64,000 bases of DNA, taken from assembly GCF_003259845.1 (NCBI RefSeq), contig NZ_QLMJ01000029.1:56127-120126 (forward strand), in the 5' to 3' direction. Positions 18,001 through 26,478 of this stretch are shown here, one piece after another. The notes below the pieces were generated by a model. The model did not search any database and was not told the origin of the DNA. It was given only the letters and a program-made list of their open reading frames with translations. The DNA is from Actinoplanes lutulentus (GTDB taxonomy: Bacteria > Actinomycetota > Actinomycetes > Mycobacteriales > Micromonosporaceae). A program made the position numbers and the translations under genes. Every line of letters starts with the position of its first letter. Within the stretch, counting starts at the first letter, position 1.

Positions 18001-20730
18001 TCACGACTGACCGCGGCCGGCCAGGGCGGCGTGCAGGCCGGTCCGGTTGGTGATGCCGAGCTTGGGATAGAGCCGGTACAGGTGGGCGCCGACCGTCCGA
18101 TGTGACAGGAAGAGCCGCTCGCCGATCTGCCGATTGGTCAGTCCCTCGGCCGCGAGCCGGGCGATCTCGAGCTCCTGTGCGGTGAGCGTCTCGGCATCCG
18201 TCCGCGGCTGCCCCTCCCCGGCGGCGCGCAGTTCCCGGCGGGCCCGCTCGATCCAGGGCACGGCGCCCAGCCGTTCGAACGTCTCCAGCGCCTCGTTGAG
18301 CTGGGCACGGGCCGGGCCGTTACGGCGGGCCCGGCGCAGCCGCTCGCCGTAGAGCAGACGCAGCCGGGCCAGATCCAGCGGCCACTGCCCGGCACCCGGC
18401 GTGGCGCAGGCTTCCTCGAACGCGGCCAGGGCGCTCTCGCCGCGGTCAGCGACGGCGGCGGCACCGGCCCGCAGCAGCATCAGACGCGGCGAGACGGCGA
18501 ACAGATCGGTCCGGTGCATGGCCGCGACATGGTCGGCGGCCTCACGGTGCCGGCCGGTACGCACGGCCGCCTCCACCAGATCGAACGACACCCACAGGGC
18601 ATGCGGGACGTAGGCGGCGAAGGTGCCGGCCGGGCCGAGCGCGACAGCCTGCCGGTACGCGTCCTCGTAGTCCTCCCGCGCGATGGCGGCGAGCACCCGT
18701 GGATGCTGCGCCCACTGTGCCGCTCCGGGCGCCGACCGCGCCTCGGTCAGCCGGATGTGCTCGTCGGCTCGTTCCCGGGCGACCCGCTGGTCGCCGCGCA
18801 CGGCAGCGAGAAGTGCTTGGATGTACAGCGCATACCAGGCGTTGAAGCCGTACCCGTTGGCCCGGCAGCGAGCGAGCCCTTCCGCCGCCAGATCCGCGCA
18901 TTCGTCCCAGCGTCCGCCGAAGAAGTCGTCGATGCACAGGTACATGAGGCCGCCGACGCTACTGCGCACGGCCCCGCCGGAGCGTCCGTCGTGGACCAGC
19001 CGCCAGGCGCTGTCCCGCGTCGCCCCGAGCAGATCCAGGTAGGCGGCGGTGGTGTTGATCCGGGTGATCCGGCTGGGCTCATGAACGGCGTCGACGTCCT
19101 TGATCAGCTCCACGAAGCGGGCCCGCATCGCGGCGCTCGTCCGGGCCGGGTCCGGGAAGATGCGACTCTGCAGGAGAAGCAGCTCGGGTACGGCCGGAGT
19201 GAGCCGGTCCAGTGCCGCGTAGAACGGCGGCCACAGCTCGGCGCGCCCCAGCCAGTAACAGATCAGCAGCAGCGAGCTCAGCGCGTCGATCAAGCCCTCG
19301 TCGTCCGCGGCGTACCCATGCGTTCCGGCCTCGATCGCGCCGACCAGCAGCCGGTACGCGGTATTCAGGTCGCCCTCACCGTTGATCAGGATGAAGGTCG
19401 CCGCCATCGCCGCGTGCATCGACCCGCCCCAGGCCGGGTCGAGCCGCCTCGCCTGGTCCAGCAGTTCCGAGGCGTTCAGCATCTCCCCGGTCGTGTTCGC
19501 GCCCACGTACGCGGCCACGGCCAGCCGGCGGCTCTGGTCCTGCCGGGCCGGGCTCAGCGCGGCGGCCCGGGTCAGCGCCGTCACCGCACCGGTGGCGTCG
19601 CCGCGGTGCAGGGTGCGGTGCGCGGCGTGCTCCAGCAGCGCGGCCACCTGCTCGTCGGCTCCGGTGGCCGCCTCGGCCAGGTGCCAGACCCGGCGGTCCG
19701 GCTGATCGAGCAGCCGGGCGGCGAGGTCCTGGTGAGCCTGCCGGCGATCCTCGTCGCCGGCCAGGTCGACCACCGAGGACCGGATGAGCGGGTGCCGGAA
19801 ACTCAGCCGGGACGTCGCCGGCTCCCGGGTGATCAGCTGCGCGGCCTCTGCCGGGGCGAGGTCGTCGCGCTCGTCGGCGAGCAGACGCAGATCGCCGGTG
19901 CCGTCGAGCACCGCCCGCAGCAGCACGGCCCGGGTCGCCGCGGGAAGACCGTCGATCCGCTCGGCGAACAGCGCCTGCAGCCGGCCGGTGAGCGGCAGCA
20001 CCGCCGGCAGGATGCTGGCCGACTGACGCTGCCGGTCGGTGAGCGTGGCGGGCAACTGCATCAGCGCCAGCGGGTTGCCCTGCGACTCAAGCAGCAGCCT
20101 CCGGCGTACGCCGGGGACCAGCGTCGGGAATCGGGTGGCGAGCAGCTCGGAGGCCGCTTCCTCGCCCAGCGGGTGCAGCTCGATCTCCGGCAGACCGGCG
20201 GGTTCGAAGAAGCCGTCGGTCGCCGATCGGGAGGCGCCGAGCAGGCCGATGCCGGTACCGCCGAGGCGACGGGCCACCGAACTGAGCAGGACGGCGCTGG
20301 CGCGGTCGAGCCAGGGCAGATCGTCGACGACCAGCAGGACCGGGCGCTCGGCCGCGGCCCGGCCGAGCAGGGTGAGTACGGCGTTGAGCAGTGCCAGTCG
20401 AGGCGGAGGCGGCCCGGAACCGATGCCCAGGGCGACGGTCAGCGCATCGTGGTAATGGGGCTGAAGGTCACCGAGATCGTCGAGCAGCGGGGTGAGCAGC
20501 TGGTGCAGGCTCGAATAGCTGACATCGGCCTCGAACTGCACCCCGCCGGCCCGCAGCACCAGTTCTCCCGCAGTCCGGGCGCTGTGCGCGGCGGCGTCCA
20601 GCAGCACGGTCTTGCCGACGCCGGCCGCGCCCGAGATCAGGTAGGTGCCGCCGTCGCGCGCGGCCCCGGCCAGGAACGCGCGGATGTCCTCGATCTCGTG
20701 GTCACGGCCGATCAGGCCGGTCATGGTCAT
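18001..20730 (-). CDS. LAL-type LuxR family ATPase regulator
   Basis: 909 residues. An N-terminal AAA/STAND ATPase has Walker A GAAGVGKT (about 34-41) and Walker B VLLVVDDLPWLD. A long helical repeat middle follows, and then a C-terminal LuxR helix-turn-helix (LTAQELEIARLAAEGLTNRQ, HRTVGAHLYRLYPKLGI). Regulators of this size sense a ligand through the helical region and switch operons in an ATP-dependent way, often pathway-specific in actinomycetes. It is transcribed away from the AraC gene with 107 bases between them, so a shared control region is likely. Targets are not readable; nearby hydrolase genes are candidates. Confidence 0.9.
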   Translation of the reverse strand: MTMTGLIGRDHEIEDIRAFLAGAARDGGTYLISGAAGVGKTVLLDAAAHSARTAGELVLRAGGVQFEADVSYSSLHQLLTPLLDDLGDLQPHYHDALTVALGIGSGPPPPRLALLNAVLTLLGRAAAERPVLLVVDDLPWLDRASAVLLSSVARRLGGTGIGLLGASRSATDGFFEPAGLPEIELHPLGEEAASELLATRFPTLVPGVRRRLLLESQGNPLALMQLPATLTDRQRQSASILPAVLPLTGRLQALFAERIDGLPAATRAVLLRAVLDGTGDLRLLADERDDLAPAEAAQLITREPATSRLSFRHPLIRSSVVDLAGDEDRRQAHQDLAARLLDQPDRRVWHLAEAATGADEQVAALLEHAAHRTLHRGDATGAVTALTRAAALSPARQDQSRRLAVAAYVGANTTGEMLNASELLDQARRLDPAWGGSMHAAMAATFILINGEGDLNTAYRLLVGAIEAGTHGYAADDEGLIDALSSLLLICYWLGRAELWPPFYAALDRLTPAVPELLLLQSRIFPDPARTSAAMRARFVELIKDVDAVHEPSRITRINTTAAYLDLLGATRDSAWRLVHDGRSGGAVRSSVGGLMYLCIDDFFGGRWDECADLAAEGLARCRANGYGFNAWYALYIQALLAAVRGDQRVARERADEHIRLTEARSAPGAAQWAQHPRVLAAIAREDYEDAYRQAVALGPAGTFAAYVPHALWVSFDLVEAAVRTGRHREAADHVAAMHRTDLFAVSPRLMLLRAGAAAVADRGESALAAFEEACATPGAGQWPLDLARLRLLYGERLRRARRNGPARAQLNEALETFERLGAVPWIERARRELRAAGEGQPRTDAETLTAQELEIARLAAEGLTNRQIGERLFLSHRTVGAHLYRLYPKLGITNRTGLHAALAGRGQS

Positions 20731-20837
20731 GGCCTGGCTCCACGTCCGCGATCGCAGTCGGATGACTCATGCACCGCCGGAGCCCGCACTTCAGACTTGG
20801 CCTCGAACACGACGGAAGGATGCCAGGTCACCCCACG

Positions 20838-21782
20838 ATGATGCACATTCTCGACACCGACGGCATTCCTGTCGCCGACCGGCGGGACGCGGTGCGGCAG
20901 ACCATCGCCGACACGGTGGTGCCCGTGAACATCGATTTCCCCACCGCCCGTCCCGCATCGGTGCGCGGGGAGATAACCGGTCTCGGCGACCTGACCGTGT
21001 GTTCCATCCGATCGAACGCCGTCACGGTCGAGCGTACCGCCGCCCTCGCCCGCGACGAGCTGCCGCCCCGGATCTTCCTGGGCGTGCAGCTCGCCGGTTC
21101 CAGCCTGATCGTGCAGGGTGATCGCGAGGCGGTCCTGCGGCCCGGCGACCTCGCCTTCTCGGAATCGACCAGTGCCTACACCCTCGTCGACGGCCAGGGC
21201 ATCCAGCAGCACTTCTTCTCGGTCCCGGTCGCCGCGCTCGGCCTGCCGCCGGACATGATCCGGCGGCTCTCAGCGACCGTGCTCTGCCCCGGCCTGCCGC
21301 TGAGCGACCTGGCGGGCACCTATCTGCGACGGCTGGGCGACCGGCCGGAACTCACCGGTCATCCCGGCGCGTACACGGCCGGCCCGCCGACCATCGACCT
21401 CATCCGATCGCTGCTGACCACCCATCGCGGCGCGGATACGGCCCGGGCACCCTCGCAGGCCTCGCTGCCGCTGCGCATCCTCGAGTACGTGCGCCGGCAC
21501 CTCGGCGATCCGGATCTGGACGCCGCCCGGGTCGCCGCTGCGCACCACATCTCGGTACGGCACCTCTACAACGTCCTGGCCGGCGAGGGCATCCTGCTGG
21601 GCGACTGGATCCGTACGCAGCGGCTGGAGCACTGCCGCACCGCGCTGAGCTGCCCGGGTCCGGCGCCGATCGGCGCGCTCGCCCGCCGGTGGGGCTTCCG
21701 CAGTGCGTCGTCGTTCGGCCGGTCGTTCCGGTCGGCGTACGGAACATCGCCGCGGGAATGGCGGGACCGGGCGGCTGGGTAG
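20838..21782 (+). CDS. AraC family transcriptional regulator
   Basis: About 314 residues from the ATG-ATG pair at 20838/20841; an upstream ATG at 20769 would add 23 unconserved residues. An AraC-binding cupin-like half (PPRIFLGVQLAGSSLIVQGD, then LRPGDLAFSESTSAY) precedes the double helix-turn-helix at the C-terminus (AHHISVRHLYNVLAGEG, ARRWGFRSASSFGRSFRSAY). It is divergent from the large LuxR regulator and upstream of another, forming a block of three regulators. Confidence 0.88.
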   Translation: MMHILDTDGIPVADRRDAVRQTIADTVVPVNIDFPTARPASVRGEITGLGDLTVCSIRSNAVTVERTAALARDELPPRIFLGVQLAGSSLIVQGDREAVLRPGDLAFSESTSAYTLVDGQGIQQHFFSVPVAALGLPPDMIRRLSATVLCPGLPLSDLAGTYLRRLGDRPELTGHPGAYTAGPPTIDLIRSLLTTHRGADTARAPSQASLPLRILEYVRRHLGDPDLDAARVAAAHHISVRHLYNVLAGEGILLGDWIRTQRLEHCRTALSCPGPAPIGALARRWGFRSASSFGRSFRSAYGTSPREWRDRAAG

Positions 21783-21924
21783 CCCCCGCGGATTGCACGG
21801 CCGGTGCACGGGGCTGTGCGATGTCTGCACACCCCGGCGTTCATCAATCGACGGGGCTCCACGCCGCCCTACCGTGAACCGGTGACGCCGCTGCCCGGCG
21901 CTCCACGAGAAGGAAGGCAGGACC

Positions 21925-24678
21925 ATGGCACGCCTGGTGCTCCGAGGACGCTCAGCGGAGATGACGCACGCGCTCGGCACGCTGCGCCGCGCCGTGCGGA
22001 CACGACACAGCGCCGTGCTCTCGGTGGCCGGCCCGGCCGGCATCGGCAAGACAGCTTTCGTCACGTCGGTAGCCGACGAGGCCCGGTCGCTGGGTTTCCG
22101 GGCCGGGCTCAGCCAGGCCGGCCCGGAGACCCGGGCGATCCCCGGCGGGGCGCTGCTGGTCGCGCTGCGATCCGGGCCGCAGCCGCTGCTCGACAGTGGC
22201 GACTTCACCGAGCTGGCCGCGCTCTACGAACGCCCGATCTGGCTGATCGACCGCATCGGTGACGTACTCGCCACCAGCGCCAGGAGCGCACCGCTGCTGG
22301 TGACCATCGACGACGTCGACCTCACCGACGACCTCACCCGGCTGGCCCTGAAGCTCCTGCCCGCCCGGCTCAGCGCCCTGCCGATCGTCTGGATGCTGAC
22401 CAGCCGCACCCTGTCGACCGGAGTCCTCGACGAGACCGTCGCGGCGGCGGAGACAGCCGCAGTGGCTCGGATCAGCCTGGGCCCGCTGTCCGGCGCCGAC
22501 ATCGACGACCTCGCCCGCGACCGGCTCGGCGAGCCGCCCACTCCCGACGTCGGGGCGGCCCTCGGCGCGGCTGGTGGCAGCCCGTTCTGGGCCGATCAGA
22601 TCGTTCGCGGCCTGACGGCGAACGGGTCGCGGCCGCCCGAGACCGCCGACGCGGAACACATCGGCGTACTGGTCACCACCAGGCGCCGGCTCACCGCGCT
22701 GACCGCCGGCGCCACCGAGCTGGTACGGCTCGCCGCGGCGTGGGGGCAGCCGCTGACCATCGCTGACGCGACCGCGTTACTGGGCGGCCCGCGCGGCTGG
22801 ATCGCGGAGTCCGTGCAGGAAGCCACCGCCGGCGGCGTTCTGGTTCGCAACGGTGACGCCGTGTCGTTCCCGCACACCTGGGTACGCGACGCCGTGTACG
22901 CCGAGGTCACGCCCGCCGACCGCCGGTACCGGCACCGGCGGTGCGCGGATCTGCTGCTGGACCGCCCCGGTGAGGAGGAGCAGGCCGTCCGTCACCTCCG
23001 CCTCGCCGAGACCGACGACGCCGGACTGACCCGCCGGCTGTTGCGGACCGCCACCGAACGGATCGGCGCGTCACCGGCCGGCGCGGCCGCCCTCGCACGG
23101 CACGTCTGGCACCTCGTCGCGGAGCTGTCCGGTCCCGCCGCTCTCGGTCCGGCCCGAGCCGCGACGGAGATTCTCGGTGCGACCGAGCGGCACGCGGACG
23201 TGGTCGTCATCGTCGACGCGGTGCTTGCCGCCGACCTGACCGGCCCGGAGGCCGCGCTGTGGTGGCGCCTCGCCGCCCTGCACGCCCTGGTCGCCGCCGG
23301 CCGATGGGACGCGGCCGCACGCCGCATCGATGTCCTGCTGGACGACGAGCGCATCACCGGCGCGCCCCGGTCACGTCTGGAAGCCCTGCGCGCCGCCGCA
23401 GCGGCCGGCGACGGGCCGAGATCGGCCCTGCCGGCGATCGCCGACCGGGCCGACCAGGTGCTCGCCGACCCCGCGGCCGAGGTGCCGGCCCGGCGGCTCG
23501 CAGCGACGACCCGCGCCACCGCGGCCCGGCGGCTCTCCCGGTTCGGCGACGCCTGGCGGGCCGTGGCCGGCGTCGCGGTGGCGCCGACGCCGGCTTCGAC
23601 CGCGGAACGAGTCAGGGCCCTGCAGGACATCGACCGTCTCGACCAGGCCGCACCGCTGCTGGAGGCGGTCGGTGCGGGTGCGACAGCAGACGGCGACTTC
23701 CGGCATCTGGAGCCGTCGGTGCTGCTGGCCGCGGCACGCCAGGAGCTCGACATCGGACACCTCGCCGCCGCCGAGACCCGCGCCCGGGTGCTCGCCGCCC
23801 AGGCGCGGGAGACCCTGGTGCCGGCGCACCGGATCGGCGCTGACGTGGTGCTCGCCGAGGTGGCGTTACGCCGCGGCGACCCGTTCGACTTCGCCACCGC
23901 CGACCTGCCGGAGTCGCCGGTGGTCGAGTGGTCGATGGGCTTGCGGATCATGCACGCGACCGCCGCGCTGCGCGGCGACGACGTCGACGGCGCGCTCCGG
24001 CTGATCATGCCGGCGGTCAGCGCCTACCAGGCCGGTTACTGCTCGTCGCAGTGGTCGGCGGCGTTCTCCCGCCCGCTGCTCGCCGTCGCCCTGCGCGCCG
24101 GGAACCGGCAGCTGGCCGCGGCGATCCAGCAGAACGCCGAGCTGGCCGCCCTGCACAACGACCGGGTGGCGAGCTGGGTGGGTGTGGCGAGGCAGGCGGC
24201 CGCCGTTCTGGCCGGCGACCCGGACGCACTGGGCGCGGCGGTCGACGTCCTGCGGACCGGTCCGCGTCCTCTGCTGCTGGCCGACGCCCTCACCGACCAG
24301 GCGGAGCTGCTGGTGACCGTGGAACGGCAGAGCGACGCCGTCCCGCTGCTGGAGGAGGCAGCGGGTCTTTACGCGCGGGCCGGCGCCGCGTTCGAGGTCA
24401 AACGGACCTCGGTGACGCTGACCCGCCTCGGCGTGCGGCGCCGCCGGGACACCCCGGCATCCGGGCGGGCGGTCACCGGCTGGCCGGCGCTGACCGACAC
24501 CGAGCAGCTGGTCGCCGGACTGATCAGCGCCGGGCACACCAACCGGTCCGCGGCCACCGAGCTCGGCATCTCACCGAACACCATCAACACCCATCTGCGG
24601 TCGGTGTTCGGCAAGCTGGGCGTCCGGTCGCGCGTACAGCTGGCGAACGTCGTCCGGGAGGTCAGCTCGCCGGCCTGA
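21925..24678 (+). CDS. LAL-type LuxR family ATPase regulator
   Basis: 917 residues, ATG preceded by AAGGAAGG. Walker A is GPAGIGKT (about 34-41), the Walker B region reads LLVTIDDVDLTD, and the C-terminal LuxR HTH contains LTDTEQLVAGLISAGHTNRS and NTINTHLRSVFGKLGV. The middle is a long Ala/Leu helical repeat. It has the same plan as the 18001 regulator but the sequences differ widely, so the two are not a recent duplication. The MFS transporter 480 bases downstream is a possible target. Confidence 0.9.
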   Translation: MARLVLRGRSAEMTHALGTLRRAVRTRHSAVLSVAGPAGIGKTAFVTSVADEARSLGFRAGLSQAGPETRAIPGGALLVALRSGPQPLLDSGDFTELAALYERPIWLIDRIGDVLATSARSAPLLVTIDDVDLTDDLTRLALKLLPARLSALPIVWMLTSRTLSTGVLDETVAAAETAAVARISLGPLSGADIDDLARDRLGEPPTPDVGAALGAAGGSPFWADQIVRGLTANGSRPPETADAEHIGVLVTTRRRLTALTAGATELVRLAAAWGQPLTIADATALLGGPRGWIAESVQEATAGGVLVRNGDAVSFPHTWVRDAVYAEVTPADRRYRHRRCADLLLDRPGEEEQAVRHLRLAETDDAGLTRRLLRTATERIGASPAGAAALARHVWHLVAELSGPAALGPARAATEILGATERHADVVVIVDAVLAADLTGPEAALWWRLAALHALVAAGRWDAAARRIDVLLDDERITGAPRSRLEALRAAAAAGDGPRSALPAIADRADQVLADPAAEVPARRLAATTRATAARRLSRFGDAWRAVAGVAVAPTPASTAERVRALQDIDRLDQAAPLLEAVGAGATADGDFRHLEPSVLLAAARQELDIGHLAAAETRARVLAAQARETLVPAHRIGADVVLAEVALRRGDPFDFATADLPESPVVEWSMGLRIMHATAALRGDDVDGALRLIMPAVSAYQAGYCSSQWSAAFSRPLLAVALRAGNRQLAAAIQQNAELAALHNDRVASWVGVARQAAAVLAGDPDALGAAVDVLRTGPRPLLLADALTDQAELLVTVERQSDAVPLLEEAAGLYARAGAAFEVKRTSVTLTRLGVRRRRDTPASGRAVTGWPALTDTEQLVAGLISAGHTNRSAATELGISPNTINTHLRSVFGKLGVRSRVQLANVVREVSSPA

Positions 24679-24698
24679 GCCGAGACCGGACCCGGAGT

Positions 24699-24950
24699 TC
24701 AGATCGGGTCGACCGCGACCATGGACAGGGTCACCCTGCCGTCCAGCACCCAGGGCAGCCGGGACATCGAGCGTTGCGCCTCGCCGTCGTCGCCGGCCTC
24801 CACGATCAGGTAGAACGCCTGGCCGTCCGCACGCCGCCAGGCGTTGATGATCACCCGCTCGTCCTGGAGCTCCCTCCAGGACGGGCCGGCGGCATCGACC
24901 GTCCGCATCGACGCCGGATCGGCCAGCGCCGCTGTCACATGGAAATACAA
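24699..24950 (-). CDS. small dimeric-barrel-like protein
   Basis: 83 residues. MYFHVTAAL at the start and alternating strands and helices (INAWRRADGQAFYLIVEAGD, MSRLPWVLDG) fit a ferredoxin-like dimeric alpha/beta barrel such as muconolactone isomerase or YciI-like proteins. No catalytic residue can be assigned. It is a lone minus-strand gene between a regulator and an MFS gene. No clear ribosome site is visible. Confidence is in a real gene rather than in function. Confidence 0.5.
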   Translation of the reverse strand: MYFHVTAALADPASMRTVDAAGPSWRELQDERVIINAWRRADGQAFYLIVEAGDDGEAQRSMSRLPWVLDGRVTLSMVAVDPI

Positions 24951-25157
24951 CCGGACTCCGTCCGTTGCGAGACCGACAAGCGCCGGTCCGTTGTGACGCC
25001 TGACTCACCCACGAGTAGAGCATGGTGACAAATCACCGTCGATCGCTTGAACACGTGACCCTCCCACGAGGTCCCCGCCGCTGGAAGCACCGCATTCATG
25101 TGATGTGCCGCCTGGTGCTCGCCGATCTGATGGAGCACGCCGACGAGAGGGGCCGAG

Positions 25158-26387
25158 ATGCGCGGCGTGTTCTGGATCGCCACCGGGGTGGCGGGTGCGG
25201 GCCTGTGGACCAGTGCCGCACCATCGCTGGTCTATCCGCTGTACGGCCGGCAGTGGCACCTGAGCACGACGGTGACCACCTCACTGTTCGCGGTCTTCCC
25301 GATCGCGCTCATCGTGGTGCTGATCTTCGCCGCGGATCTGCCGGACCGGATCGGGCACCGCTCGACGATCCAGCTCGGACTCGCGGCCTCGCTGGCCGGC
25401 GCCGTCATGTTCGCGCTCGCTCCGTCGATCGGCTGGGTCTTCGCCGCTCGGGCACTGACCGGGGCCGGAGTGGCCCTGTCGATGGGCCCCGCCACCGCGG
25501 TCCAGGTGGAGAACGCCGGGGCCGGCCGCCCCGGCCGGGCGAGCACGGCCAACACCGTCGCCACCGCGATCGGGGTGACCGCCTCCGCCCTGATCGGCGG
25601 CGTTCTCATCGAATACGCGCCACACCCGGCACGGCTCACCTTCGTCGTACTCGCCGCCGTGATCGCGCTCCTGCTGCTGCTCACCGGGATGCTGCCCCGC
25701 CACGATGATCGCCGACCGGCCGTACCCGCCTGGCGGCCGGCCCGGTTCACCATCGAGCCCGGCCGGCGCCGCCCGGTGCTGCTTGCCGTCGCGGTGGTCG
25801 CGGCCAGCTACGCCATCGGCGCGCTGATGTTCTCGCTCGGCGCGCAGATCGGCCACGCCCTGATCGGCTCCTCCGACGCGGTCGTACTGGGTGCGACGAT
25901 CGCCCTGTTCGCTGTCGTCATCGCCGGCGTCGCCGTCCTCGCCCGGAACCTGCCCGCCCGGCCGGCCGTCACCGCCGGCGCCGGGGTCGCGGTGGCCGGG
26001 CTGGCCACGCTGATCGCCGCCGCGACGGCGCAGTCGCTCGTTCTGTTCTTCGGGGCCGCCGCTTTGCTCGGCGGCGGTTACAGCCTGCTGTTCCTCGGCG
26101 GGCTGTCGCTGGTGAGCGCACTGACCACGGCGTCGACCCGGGCGTCCGCATTCTCGGTCATGTACCTGCTGGCGTACCTGGCCCAGGCGGTCACCGCGCC
26201 CGCCCTCGGCGTGGTCGCCGGCCACGCCGGGCTTCGAACCGCGGTCGTGGCCGGCGCCATCGTGCTGAGCGTCGTCGCGGTGGTGGCGGCGACGGCGGCG
26301 GTGCGCCGGTCCAGCGCGGACGACAGGCGCCCACCCGCGGACGCCTTCGCCACACCACTCGCCGTCGACCCCGAGCCAGGCACCTGA
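25158..26387 (+). CDS. MFS transporter
   Basis: 409 residues, almost wholly hydrophobic, with about twelve membrane segments and a short polar loop in the middle (LPRHDDRRPAVPAWRPARFT) dividing two six-helix halves. The loop after helix 2 reads ADLPDRIGHRST, a form of the MFS motif A (GxLaDrxGrr). A GAGAGGGG ribosome site precedes the ATG. Family members export drugs or small metabolites with protons. The substrate is unknown. It follows the second LAL regulator, which might control it. Confidence 0.88.
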   Translation: MRGVFWIATGVAGAGLWTSAAPSLVYPLYGRQWHLSTTVTTSLFAVFPIALIVVLIFAADLPDRIGHRSTIQLGLAASLAGAVMFALAPSIGWVFAARALTGAGVALSMGPATAVQVENAGAGRPGRASTANTVATAIGVTASALIGGVLIEYAPHPARLTFVVLAAVIALLLLLTGMLPRHDDRRPAVPAWRPARFTIEPGRRRPVLLAVAVVAASYAIGALMFSLGAQIGHALIGSSDAVVLGATIALFAVVIAGVAVLARNLPARPAVTAGAGVAVAGLATLIAAATAQSLVLFFGAAALLGGGYSLLFLGGLSLVSALTTASTRASAFSVMYLLAYLAQAVTAPALGVVAGHAGLRTAVVAGAIVLSVVAVVAATAAVRRSSADDRRPPADAFATPLAVDPEPGT

Positions 26388-26401
26388 CCATCAAAGAGGC
26401 G

Positions 26402-26428
26402 ACTGCCCGGAAAACCGGCCCGGGCAGT
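26402..26428. terminator. hairpin between convergent genes
   Basis: ACTGCCCGG (26402-26410) and CCGGGCAGT (26420-26428) form a perfect 9-bp stem with a nine-base loop, between the MFS gene and the converging toxin-like gene. Confidence 0.6.
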
Positions 26429-26478
26429 GAACCGTATGCGACATCGCGCCTTCGAACGGCGTCACCTGCCCGGCCGGC

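Noticed and set aside
18514..20841. 775-codon frame antisense to the LuxR-type regulator
   Set aside because: Shadow of the LuxR-type gene; composition not protein-like.
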